The notes under the pieces were generated by a model. The model was not told the DNA's origin and ran no database searches. It worked only from the letters and a program-made list of their open reading frames with translations. This document shows, one piece after another, positions 33,768 through 43,600 of a stretch of 64,000 nucleotides of DNA. Position numbers and translations under genes: made by a program. The stretch is from assembly GCF_001874145.1 (NCBI RefSeq), contig NZ_MPCX01000003.1, positions 62,001 through 126,000 on the forward strand, given 5' to 3'. Numbering within the stretch: position 1 is the first letter of the stretch; each line of letters begins with the position of its first letter. The stretch comes from Lacinutrix sp. MedPE-SW. GTDB taxonomy: Bacteria > Bacteroidota > Bacteroidia > Flavobacteriales > Flavobacteriaceae.

Positions 33768-35048
33768 ATGTCTGAAATTGTAAAAAAAGCCGAGAAGTTT
33801 GTTTTAAATCTTTTTAAAGAACAGCTTCCTAACACTTTTATTTATCACGATTTTACTCATACAAAACGAGTGCTTAAAAGTACAAAAGAATTAATTGAAA
33901 ACTCTCAAATAAATGTTAATGAGGAAGAAATATTACTTTTAGCAGCACTGTTTCATGATACCGGCTATATTAAAACTAGAGAAGGACACGAGGAAGAAAG
34001 TGTTATTATAGCAACAGATTTTTTAGAAAAAGAAAAGGTTTCTAAAAATATTATTGATGGTGTAAATAAGTGTATAATGGCGACAAAATTTAAAGATTCG
34101 CCAAATGGAAAACTTGAAGAAATTATTCGTGATGCAGATGCATCTCACTTTGCAAAAGACTATTTTGAAGAAGCGAGTGAGTTTTTAAGAAAAGAATATG
34201 AAGTACAAGGCATTAAAAACTACACAACAAAAGAATGGCTTAAAGAAAATATTACTGTTTTAACTGAAAAACACCGTTTTTATACACCATATGCTATAAA
34301 AAATTGGCAACCAAAAAAAGATGAAAATTTAGCTAAATTAATTAAACGAAGAAAAAAGAAAAAAGCTAAAGAGAATAAAGAAAAATTAAAGGCTAAATAC
34401 AAAGCGCAATATAAAAACGAAAGCCCTGAAAGAGGCATCCAAACTTTTTATAGAGTAGCATTAAGAAACCATATAAAACTTAGTGATATTGCAGATACTA
34501 AAGCCAATATTTTGCTATCGGTAAATGCTATTATCATATCTGTAGTTTTAGGTAACTTAATCTCAAAATTAGATACTAATCCTTATTTAACTTATCCTAC
34601 AGCAGTTTTTACACTTTTTTGTGTAATCTCTATGATCATGTCTATAATCGCAACTAGGCCAAATGTTACTAGTGGTGAGTTTACCAAAGAAGATGTTGAA
34701 AACAAAGAGGTTAACTTAACATTTTTTGGAAATTTTCATAAAATGGAATTGAAAGAATACGAATGGGCTATCACAGAGTTACTTAAAGACAAAAACTACG
34801 TTTATAATTCACTTACTAAAGATTTATATTACTTGGGTAAAGTTTTAGAAAGAAAGTACAGAATACTACGTATAACCTATACAGTATTTATGACTGGTAT
34901 AATTGTGTCTGTAATTTTCTTTGCTTATGCAATAAAATCTAATCCTGGTGTAGATATTCAAGATGTATTAGAAGAAGAACCAGCAGCAGCTAAAATTATA
35001 AAACCACAACTTGAAGCTACAAATTGTGGTAATAATTTTTATGTTTAA
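33768..35048 (+). CDS. HD-domain phosphohydrolase fused to a Pycsar-effector-like membrane domain (DUF5706)
   Basis: This 426-residue protein has an N-terminal HD domain with metal ligands H27, H63-D64 (LFHDTGY) and D122 (IRDADASH). A very basic linker follows at 194-216 (KRRKKKKAKENKEKLKAK). The C-terminal membrane domain starts with LSDIADTKANILLSVNAIII (238-257) and has transmembrane helices near 248-266, 276-296 and 371-390. The ADTKANILL start is characteristic of the PycTM/DUF5706 effector family known from cyclic-pyrimidine Pycsar defence. No cyclase gene is next to it. The ATG at 33768 is preferred to one at 33693, because the latter lies inside the divergent gene and adds an unlikely 25 residues. 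Confidence 0.85.
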   Translation: MSEIVKKAEKFVLNLFKEQLPNTFIYHDFTHTKRVLKSTKELIENSQINVNEEEILLLAALFHDTGYIKTREGHEEESVIIATDFLEKEKVSKNIIDGVNKCIMATKFKDSPNGKLEEIIRDADASHFAKDYFEEASEFLRKEYEVQGIKNYTTKEWLKENITVLTEKHRFYTPYAIKNWQPKKDENLAKLIKRRKKKKAKENKEKLKAKYKAQYKNESPERGIQTFYRVALRNHIKLSDIADTKANILLSVNAIIISVVLGNLISKLDTNPYLTYPTAVFTLFCVISMIMSIIATRPNVTSGEFTKEDVENKEVNLTFFGNFHKMELKEYEWAITELLKDKNYVYNSLTKDLYYLGKVLERKYRILRITYTVFMTGIIVSVIFFAYAIKSNPGVDIQDVLEEEPAAAKIIKPQLEATNCGNNFYV

Positions 35049-35052
35049 AAAG

Positions 35053-37437
35053 TTAAGATTGTAACTCGTTCATTAAGTCATTATAAGTATAAAAATCTTT
35101 TTTACTAGACTCTGTTTGGTATAAAATATTAACTCTAATTGCCTTTAAACCTGTTACGCCTTGTAAATCTTCCAATTCTAAAATTTCTACTTCATTACCA
35201 AGTTTATGCTTAGATTGTAAAAACTTTACATATTTTAAATACTCAAACTCGTCTTCTTGCTGTGAGTAAACTATAGTTAACTTACCTTTTGCTGTAATAC
35301 GCTCTTCTGTGCCTTTTATATTTGCTTTATCAACACGTTTTTTTACAACTTCGTATCTAGCATTATATGTACCATCTACATCAAAGTGCTTTTCGTCTGT
35401 TCTAAACCTAATCGATAATGGTTGATTAAAAACTAATATCATAGAAGCAACATCTAATGCTATTGGATATTTGTGTTGCTTATTATAAAAAGCCGTTTCC
35501 ATATCTATCATTACCTGCATTTGCCATAAACGTAAATTGTAAAGGTAAATTTCGTTAAAAGAATCTTCTTTAGTTATAGATTCACCAATGTACATATTAT
35601 GCTCTACACCATCGGTTTTAAAACGCTCAAAAAAGTGTGGATACATTGCTTGAGCTTCCACTTGCTTTTTATCTAATAATGATGACATATTTTTGTTTAT
35701 TAAACTAATAGTATCATCATAGTTTTTACGGTAATAATATATAACATCTAAACCAACATCAACTTTATTAAAATAATCTTCAACATCTGCTGTTAAATAT
35801 GGTTTTGTTTTAAGCTGAAATTTAAATAGCGGTTCAATTTCATATTTAAAAAACTGAGTTATTTTTTGTTCACTATCTACCTTAAAATTATTTTTTAAAT
35901 CTTTTTGATAGCTTTTAATTTGAAATAATAATTGCTCAAAAATTGGAAGCTTCTCTTTTTTAAAAGCCGCTTTTACAATTTTATCTACCATTTTAAGCTG
36001 AAGTACTAAATCTTTTTGGGTAGCAGTATTTCTTGCATCAGATGAACCTTTGACATCTATTTGACCAAATAAAGGATACACATTATTAAAACTAATTTTT
36101 TTAAAAGCTGGATTTTCATTTCCATTATATTCTTCTTGCATAAACTGCCTTGCAGCACTTTCAAACTTCCACTTAACACTTGGGTGAATAGATGTACACT
36201 CTCGTTGTATAATGGCTTGAATAAGGTTTTCTTCGTCTAGTTTAGAACGCTTTACTGCAGATAAAATAAACGGCATAACATCAACCAGTTTATTAGAGTT
36301 TATACTGTTTAAAGCCTTTGGTGTTTTAGAAACTAGCTCTAAAACTGCTAATAACTCACCGTTTTCTGCAATTGGAGCAAAAATGGCACTTTTAAAACCT
36401 TGCTCTTTTAAAACATTTATTTGAGGCGAATCACCATCTGAACATTTAAAACTTTTATCTACATCTGAAATTGCGAATGTAGTTTTGTCTTTTAAAACTT
36501 TTTCATAACTATAATGACAAAACAAATTTTCACAATTATATTCTTCTTTAGCCTTTAAAAGAAAACTACTAATGCTAGAATCATGCACTTTCATTAACGT
36601 ATTATCTTCTTTATTAAAAACCGAGAAACCAACTTCTAAATCTGTGATACCTAAAAGCGATCTAAAAACATTTTGAAAGTCGCCCATAAAACTTTCTGTT
36701 TTACGCTTGTTACTTCCTATTAATGTTGTTTTAATATTTGAAATGGATTGATCGTCTGTGACATCAAAAATATTAGAGATTACAAATCCTTTTGACAAAT
36801 AACTATTTGGAGGAAATTTTTCTTTCCATAATTCTATATTTTCAAAATTATCTAACAACTCATCAAAATCGTCATGAGTTAATTTTGGTGCATCTTCTGT
36901 TGGAATAATCTCCATAAAATCTGCATTATATAAAATTTTATATATTCTAATTATACCGTTTTCGTCTGGAATTTCATAATACAACGGTCGTTTAAAATTG
37001 GTATCATAATTATAACAAAAACTCATAATTATGGTACAACTTAAAATATACCAATCATTTTCTGGCATATTTTTTATAACCAACTCAAAATCTGGGCCTG
37101 CTTCTTTTATAATTTTTTTAAAACGCTTTGAAGCATTAAAAATAAAATTATGATAAGGAACACTTGCTGTTTTAATTTCGTTTAGACTTAATACTTCGCT
37201 AAAAGAATCTTGTAATAAAACTTGAATTTCCTTTTCATGCTTTTTTAAAACCGAAGTTTTACTAAAACCATCTCTAAGTACAGGATATGGCTCTTGAGTT
37301 TTAAGTATACGACGTGCCTTGGCAGCAATAAACTCATCATCGCTATTTGCCAATTCCTCATAACGCTCAATAAGTTTATTGAAACTTATCTCTAACGTAA
37401 AGGGTAAATTAATATTGTCGTTAAGGTCTAAAATCAT
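35053..37437 (-). CDS. Large GAF-domain protein of unknown function
   Basis: This 794-residue cytoplasmic protein has a helical N-terminal region. A GAF-like domain lies near residues 280-390 (ending FKSAIFAPIAENGELLAVLELVSK, which is the typical GAF core), and a long helical and mixed C-terminal region has no family I can name. An ATG at 37509 is possible, but it would start within bases next to the terminator of the upstream operon and add MFIVILLKKVRLNLK. The ATG at 37437 (MILDLNDNINLP) is 15 bases after a TACTTTTG -7-like element and is preferred. GAF domains often bind cyclic nucleotides or small ligands, but the ligand here is unknown. Confidence 0.75.
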   Translation of the reverse strand: MILDLNDNINLPFTLEISFNKLIERYEELANSDDEFIAAKARRILKTQEPYPVLRDGFSKTSVLKKHEKEIQVLLQDSFSEVLSLNEIKTASVPYHNFIFNASKRFKKIIKEAGPDFELVIKNMPENDWYILSCTIIMSFCYNYDTNFKRPLYYEIPDENGIIRIYKILYNADFMEIIPTEDAPKLTHDDFDELLDNFENIELWKEKFPPNSYLSKGFVISNIFDVTDDQSISNIKTTLIGSNKRKTESFMGDFQNVFRSLLGITDLEVGFSVFNKEDNTLMKVHDSSISSFLLKAKEEYNCENLFCHYSYEKVLKDKTTFAISDVDKSFKCSDGDSPQINVLKEQGFKSAIFAPIAENGELLAVLELVSKTPKALNSINSNKLVDVMPFILSAVKRSKLDEENLIQAIIQRECTSIHPSVKWKFESAARQFMQEEYNGNENPAFKKISFNNVYPLFGQIDVKGSSDARNTATQKDLVLQLKMVDKIVKAAFKKEKLPIFEQLLFQIKSYQKDLKNNFKVDSEQKITQFFKYEIEPLFKFQLKTKPYLTADVEDYFNKVDVGLDVIYYYRKNYDDTISLINKNMSSLLDKKQVEAQAMYPHFFERFKTDGVEHNMYIGESITKEDSFNEIYLYNLRLWQMQVMIDMETAFYNKQHKYPIALDVASMILVFNQPLSIRFRTDEKHFDVDGTYNARYEVVKKRVDKANIKGTEERITAKGKLTIVYSQQEDEFEYLKYVKFLQSKHKLGNEVEILELEDLQGVTGLKAIRVNILYQTESSKKDFYTYNDLMNELQS

Positions 37438-37451
37438 TGTGTTAAATAATG

Positions 37452-37459
37452 CAAAAGTA
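37452..37459 (-). promoter_or_regulatory. Flavobacterial -7-like element before the GAF gene
   Basis: Reads TACTTTTG on the minus strand, an exact TAnnTTTG match, 15 bases upstream of the preferred ATG at 37437. It supports that start over the one at 37509. Confidence 0.4.
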
Positions 37460-37513
37460 CGTATTTTAAGGTTTAGTCGTACTTTCTTTAACAAAATGAC
37501 AATAAACAAAACA

Positions 37514-37539
37514 AGAAAAGTGCCTTACAGCACTTTTCT
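37514..37539 (-). terminator. Terminator of the maltodextrin operon
   Basis: A perfect 10-bp stem, AGAAAAGTGC (37514-37523) with GCACTTTTCT (37530-37539) and a 6-base loop, is followed on the minus strand by T-rich sequence. It lies 31 bases past the last gene of the seven-gene operon. Confidence 0.75.
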
Positions 37540-37570
37540 ACATTTTTAATACTATTTGTTATTAATTCTA

Positions 37571-38992
37571 TTAGTTTTTAACTAAAACCTTGTATTCATT
37601 TTTAGCTAAAGGAATTGCGTCTCCATTTAATTCTACTGTTTCGTTAGACATATAGTCTACGTAAGTTCCTTTTTGAGGCAAGCTTACCTTTACGTTTTCT
37701 TCGGAAACATTTCCAATAAATACCACTTCATCATTTCCTTTGGTTCTTGAAAAAGAAATTACATTTTCACCATTATCAATAGCGTTGTATTTAGCTGAAG
37801 TTTTTCCTCCATGTAAAGCAGCATTGTTTTGCTTTAGTGTTGCTAATTTTTCTAATACTTTCCATGTTTTTCCTTTGGTATGCGGAAAACTATCTTTTTC
37901 AAAAAACAGTAATCTATGATCTAAATCGTATTCTTGACCAGAATAAATTAATGGTATTCCTGGTGTTACATAAGCCAAAGCAGTCATCATTTCACCAGCT
38001 TCTCCCATACGTTCTTTAATGGTACCATTCCAAGAATTTTCATCGTGATTGGTTACAAAATTCATTAAAATATCATCTGCTTCATAACGATCAAAATCGG
38101 TTTGTAAAGCATTAGTAAATTCGGTTGCATCTTTTTCACCTTTAGCAATAGCATTCATAGCATGGTGTCTATCCCAACCATAAGCCATATCAAACAAACC
38201 GTCTTTTAATAATTCTGGCTCCCAAGCTTCTGCTAGCATAAAAATGTCTTTTTTAGCGCGTAATTTTGGTATTGCTTGTTCCCAAAAATCTGTTGGTACA
38301 GATCCTGCAACATCACATCTAAAACCATCTACATTTTCCTTTGTTAACCAATAGCTCATATCTGCAATCATCGCTTTACGCATCTCTTGGTTATCGTAAT
38401 TTAAGTCGGCAACATCTGTCCAATCTGTATCTACAGGATGTACAACTTCGCCTTTATCATTTTGCGTGTAATATTCTGGATTGGTTTTTAACCAAGTATG
38501 ATCCCAACCTGTGTGATTTGGTACCCAATCTAAAATAACATAGATTCCATTATCGTGAGCAGTACTTACCAAGTTTCTAAAATCTTCTATAGTTCCGAAT
38601 TCTGGATTGATTTTAGTAAAATCTGACACTGCATAATAACTACCTAAATATTTGTCTTGTTCTGCTTCTGGAAAATCGGTTGCAAACTTGCTATCTTCTC
38701 CTCCTGTAGCTTTACGTTTTGTTTCTGAAATAGGAAATACTGGCATTAACCAAATTACTTTTACACCTAATTGTTTTAACTGCGGAATGTCTTTTGTGAA
38801 AGCTTCAAAAGTGCCTTCAGGTGAATATTGCCTAATGTTAGCTTCATAGATAACAGCCGTTTCTAAATCGGAAGCCGAAATAGGTTGTATTGCTACTTTT
38901 TCTTCTGTAACAACTTTAGTTTCTTCTTGTTTTTTCTCTTCTTTACAAGCAAAAACACTAAGTATTGCAAGGGATAAGATTAGTTTTTTCAT
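37571..38992 (-). CDS. GH13 alpha-amylase-type lipoprotein
   Basis: This 473-residue lipoprotein (LSVFAC, Cys16) has a GH13 TIM barrel from about 45 to 380 and a small C-terminal beta domain. GH13 regions: I as LDWVPNHTGW, II as GFRCDVAG with nucleophile D227, III as LAEAWEP with acid E255, IV as TNHDENSW with D317. The NHTGWDH arrangement fits small alpha-amylases that trim maltodextrins. The Cys anchor and operon position suggest a periplasm-facing or outer-membrane role in oligosaccharide breakdown. It is the last gene of the minus-strand maltodextrin operon, 8 bases after its neighbour. Confidence 0.92.
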   Translation of the reverse strand: MKKLILSLAILSVFACKEEKKQEETKVVTEEKVAIQPISASDLETAVIYEANIRQYSPEGTFEAFTKDIPQLKQLGVKVIWLMPVFPISETKRKATGGEDSKFATDFPEAEQDKYLGSYYAVSDFTKINPEFGTIEDFRNLVSTAHDNGIYVILDWVPNHTGWDHTWLKTNPEYYTQNDKGEVVHPVDTDWTDVADLNYDNQEMRKAMIADMSYWLTKENVDGFRCDVAGSVPTDFWEQAIPKLRAKKDIFMLAEAWEPELLKDGLFDMAYGWDRHHAMNAIAKGEKDATEFTNALQTDFDRYEADDILMNFVTNHDENSWNGTIKERMGEAGEMMTALAYVTPGIPLIYSGQEYDLDHRLLFFEKDSFPHTKGKTWKVLEKLATLKQNNAALHGGKTSAKYNAIDNGENVISFSRTKGNDEVVFIGNVSEENVKVSLPQKGTYVDYMSNETVELNGDAIPLAKNEYKVLVKN

Positions 38993-39000
38993 GTGAATTT

Positions 39001-40674
39001 TTATTTAATATTTTCTAATAATAGGATGTTAGATTCTGTTTCTATTGTAATTTTTCCGTTTGTAACTTCTAGAATTTCTCCAGAATAGAAGTCCTTAATT
39101 TGAGAGGCTTCGTTAAATACTGAAGACACATCGATAGTATGTTTTCCTTTAGGAATATCGATACCAATAATGACCTCATCTTTAAAACCTCCTTTGGTAT
39201 AGCTTCTACTAAAAAAGTAAGGTGCATTGCTTAGCATCGTATGTTTTCCTGCTCCAACGGAAGGATGATTACGTCTAAATTGTCCTAATTTTTGCCAGTG
39301 GATTAACAAGTCTTGTTGCTGTGCTATTTCACTCCAATTCATAAAACTTCTTAAAGTAGCATCTCCAACCGTACCTTCTATAGTTAAATCTCTTGCAGAT
39401 TCGTCTCCATAATATACTTGTGAAGCTCCAGGAGATAGTAATAATCGCGTAGCTGTTTCGTAGGTTTTCTCTCTGTTTTTATCGAAAGGTTGTCCGTCGT
39501 CATGAGACGTTAAATAGTTTAAAACACCATAACCTTTAAGGTTGGTATGCAAAAGACTATCGTATGTTTTAAATTGCTCTTCGTAGGTTTGCTGTGCAGC
39601 ATTCCATTTAAATTCAAAATTGATTAAGCTGTTAAATGCATCATCAAAATAATTTACTTTTTTATCTCCAAAATCGAAAGTGGTTCCTGCCGAAATTCCG
39701 TAGTTATACACTTCTCCAACCAAGTAAAACGCATTATCGTCCAGCACTTTGTTTGGGTTTTGCTGCTTAAATTCCGTGAAAGCGTTATCACAAACGTCTT
39801 TAAACTCTTGCCATACAAAAGCTTCGGTATGTTTAACGGTATCTACTCGGTAACCATCAATACCAAAATCTGTAATGTAGTCGCTTAACCATTTCATGAT
39901 GTAAAAACGAGGTGCACGAGGATGACCTGTTTTTTTGAAAAAGGCATCTAATTCTGCAACCTCTTCTTCATAACGACCTTCAGTTTTCCATTTTTCTACC
40001 AATTGTAGTGGTAATTCAACTGCTTCATTACTTTCGGTTTTAATGTCTGGAAGGTTTTTTACCAAGGTACACGTTACGGTGTTTTCGTAATTATCGTATT
40101 GACATTGCGGTTCTGTTCTAACCCAATCACTTGGCCAAACAGGATCTTGATTTGTAACAGGACCTGTGTGATTTATTACAGCATCTAATAGAATACGAAT
40201 GCCTTTTTTGTGGGCTGCATCAACAAGTTGTTTTAAATCTTCTTTGGTTCCTAAATTAGCATCGATATTCGTCCAATCTTTAGTCCAATAGCCATGAAAT
40301 CCATACGTGTTTCCTGTTCCTTCGTCTGTTGCACCATGAATTTGCTCTACAATTGGCGACATCCAAATGGCATTGACACCTAAATTTGTAAAATAACCGT
40401 CTTCTATTTTTTGCGTGACTCCTTGTAAATCGCCACCTTCAAAACCACGCAACACACCGGTTTCTTTAGTTCTTCCATAATTTACGTCATTGGCTTTATC
40501 GCCATTATTAAAACGATCTGTCAATAAAAAATAAACGTTTGCAGCATCCCAAACAAAAGGTGTTGTAGCTGCTTCTTTTTTCTGGTCTTCAGTAATATCT
40601 TGATTTGCTTTTTTTTCGATTTTACAACTGAAAGCAAGCAAAGTTAATGCGATTAAAAGTATGTTCTTTTTCAT
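39001..40674 (-). CDS. GH13 alpha-amylase-family lipoprotein
   Basis: This 557-residue lipoprotein (LAFSC, Cys17) has a GH13 catalytic barrel. Region I is LDAVINHTGP (about 163-172). Region II is GYRVDTVKHT with nucleophile D278. Region III is LVGEVYN with acid E321. Region IV is SHDDGQPFD with D392. The long insert between regions I and II (PSDWVRTEPQCQYDNY through RFYIMKWLSDY) contains two cysteines that may pair. It lies 7 bases after the GH31 fusion gene and 8 before the smaller GH13. The exact specificity (amylase, glucosidase or cyclodextrinase) is not settled. Confidence 0.92.
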   Translation of the reverse strand: MKKNILLIALTLLAFSCKIEKKANQDITEDQKKEAATTPFVWDAANVYFLLTDRFNNGDKANDVNYGRTKETGVLRGFEGGDLQGVTQKIEDGYFTNLGVNAIWMSPIVEQIHGATDEGTGNTYGFHGYWTKDWTNIDANLGTKEDLKQLVDAAHKKGIRILLDAVINHTGPVTNQDPVWPSDWVRTEPQCQYDNYENTVTCTLVKNLPDIKTESNEAVELPLQLVEKWKTEGRYEEEVAELDAFFKKTGHPRAPRFYIMKWLSDYITDFGIDGYRVDTVKHTEAFVWQEFKDVCDNAFTEFKQQNPNKVLDDNAFYLVGEVYNYGISAGTTFDFGDKKVNYFDDAFNSLINFEFKWNAAQQTYEEQFKTYDSLLHTNLKGYGVLNYLTSHDDGQPFDKNREKTYETATRLLLSPGASQVYYGDESARDLTIEGTVGDATLRSFMNWSEIAQQQDLLIHWQKLGQFRRNHPSVGAGKHTMLSNAPYFFSRSYTKGGFKDEVIIGIDIPKGKHTIDVSSVFNEASQIKDFYSGEILEVTNGKITIETESNILLLENIK

Positions 40675-40681
40675 CTTATAC

Positions 40682-43600
40682 TTAGTATTTTATTTGTGTT
40701 TCAATGCTTTTTGAAGTATTCCACTTTAGATTAAAATGCAACGTTTTTGAGTTTGCATCGTAATGGAAATCTAATTTTTTTCCATTGCTTTTTATACGTT
40801 TTGGTGCTTTAGGAAAATGATGAATTACAACATCTATATTTTTAGTAGTTGTAATGTATTTAGCTCCTATCTCTGCTTCAAATTCTAATTCTAAATTGTT
40901 GTTTGATGTTTCTGCTTCAAACTCTAACATTTCATATTGACCTTTTTCAAAAGCGTTTTTTGTTGCTCCATCATCGTTATATAATGTGCGTTCGCTTTCT
41001 TCAACAGATGCATCAAAATAGTAATGTAAGTTGAAAGTGTTTCCGTTATATTCTGCAGTACTTTGCATTGGTTTTGCTAAAGGAATAAATGCACCACCAC
41101 GTACATACGTTGGTATGTAGTTGACTTCAGTTTTCACAGATAACGATTGTCCACCATTAACTTTTTCATCTGTGTAAAAATTATACCAATTACTGTTTTT
41201 CGGAAAGTAAACCTCAGCTTCTTTTTGTTCTGAATGTACAATTGGTGTCACTAAAAAGTCATTTCCCCAAAGGTATGTTGACGCATTGGTTTGTAACTTT
41301 TTATTGTCTTCTTCTTCAAAAAACAAGGTTCGCATTAAAGGCGCACCAGTTTGGTTATTTTCAAATACCAAATTGTAATTATATGGAAGTAATTGATAAC
41401 GTAATTCGATAGACGCTTTAGCCAAAGCTTTTGCTTTATCACTTCTAAAAACAGGTTCTGCAGGAACTTCTTCTTGTGCATGTGGTCTGTAAATTGGTTG
41501 AAATACACCATACTGTAACCATCGTGCATACAACTCATCATCTAAATTATTACCTGCAAAACCACCTAAATCACTATGCATATAAGCTAATCCTTGCATT
41601 CCCATTTGTAATGCAATTTCTGGTTGAGATTGTAATCCTCCCCAAGTTCTGTTGACATCACCAGACCAAGGTATCATACCAAATCGTTGCGATCCAGAAC
41701 TTCCTGCACGCATTAAAATAAACGGTCTTGTATTTGGAAAGTTTTTGGTGTACATGTCTTGTACTAATTCTGCCCAATGGTGACCATAAATATTATGTAC
41801 TTCGTCTGCTGTTCCTGTTGCATGAAGTAATCCTTTAGGATGCACTTCTGGCTCGCCTAAATCTCCCCAAACTCCTGAGACACCTAAATCGGTTAAGTCT
41901 TTATAAATATTCTGAAACCATTGTTTTCCTTTTGGATTGAAAATATCTATCAATCCTGTGTTACCAAAATAGAAATCGTAAGTAAACGGATTTCCTATAG
42001 AATCTTTAGCTAAAACATCTGCTTTTACCGCCTCGTCCCAACGATTAGAAGTGGTTAATAAAAACGGTTCTGTTACCAAAACAGTTTTGACATTTTGGTC
42101 TTTTAAACCCTTAATCATTTGTTTAGGATTTGGGAAGGAATCTCTGTAAAATTCTAAATTTCCCATAGTACCTTGAATGGTTTTTCCGAACCAAAAAATA
42201 TCGATAATAATAGCATCTAAAGGAATGTTTTCGTATTTAAATTTTTGTACTGTTGTTTCTACTTCTTCTTGCGAATGGTACCCAAATCGGCTTGAAAAAT
42301 TACCCAAAGCCCAACGTGGTGGCATGGGTTGTGTTCCTGTAAGTTTAGTATAGTTTTTAGTAAGGTCTAACCAAGAATCACCAACTACGATTTGATAGGT
42401 TTTTCTACCTGAAATAGTTTCGTAGGTTATTGTGTTATCTGCTTTGCTATCTAAATCTAAAAAGCCAATAGGTGCATTATCAAAATGAATTAAATACTTG
42501 TTTGAAGACACCACAATTGGCATGGTGTAATTCATTAATTCGCTTCGGTCTTCGTAACCATAATGAGCTTTATTGTATAATTCTAAACGATTGCCACGTC
42601 TATTCATCCCTAACGCTCTTGCGCCTCCACCATACAATACTTCCTCTGGTTTTAAATTAAAACTAATGGTTTCAAAATCGTCTGTTTTTTGAAAACTATT
42701 TTTTACAGAAGTCACTTCTTTTCCATCTTTCCAATACGAAATATGAAAAGGAGACTTGGTGATTTTTACTGTTAATTTTTCAGATTGAAAAGTAATTTCA
42801 TTTTCTGTTTCATTAAATTTCACATCAGAAAGTACTTTATCTATAACAACAGTGTGTGACTCTTTATCAAATGTTTCACCTTTAGGCAAAAATGTAGTTT
42901 CGATAATTTCAGGATGGTAAAAACGCATTTTATAATTTCCATCTGAAACCTGAATATGTAATTGATTGTCTTGAAAGTTCGCTATCTTGAACTCTCTTTT
43001 TTTAATAGCATCTGCAAACAACCACGTTATAGCTTCAGCAAAATTGTTTTCCCATAAAGCTTCATTATGTTTGCCTTCTGGAACGACTTTAGATTGTATG
43101 TTTTTTTTTGAAAATCCGTTATCTTTTAAAATAGAAATGATACTATTCATATCTGTAACGGTTTGGCTAATCTCATTATAACCTGCGTTTTCACCTTCTT
43201 TTCCTCCAGCTAAAAAGTACATTTTAGTATCCTTGATATTAGCATGAGATTTTGTAAAAGGGTGCACTTCTGGAGCAAACCAAAATGCAGGAGAATACAC
43301 ACCAACTTTACCAAAAACTGTTGGATGTTTTAAAGCTGCATAATGCGAAATTAATCCTCCCATAGAGCTACCAAAAATGGCTGTATTAGCTCTGTCTTTT
43401 TTGGTATTATAGTTAGCATCAATGTACGGTTTTAGTGTATTGACAATAAACTTGACGTAAGCTTCACCTTCGCCACCACCATATTTAGCATTGGTCCATG
43501 GAGAATATTCGTCTAAGCGTTTGGACTCACCATTATCGACACCAACAACGATAAGTTTTAAGTTATCTTTAAATAGCTTATCTAAAGTTTCATCGACATT

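Noticed and set aside
37438-37509. Upstream ATG for the GAF-domain protein
   Set aside because: It leaves almost no room after the operon terminator, and a TAnnTTTG element lies between it and the better ATG at 37437.
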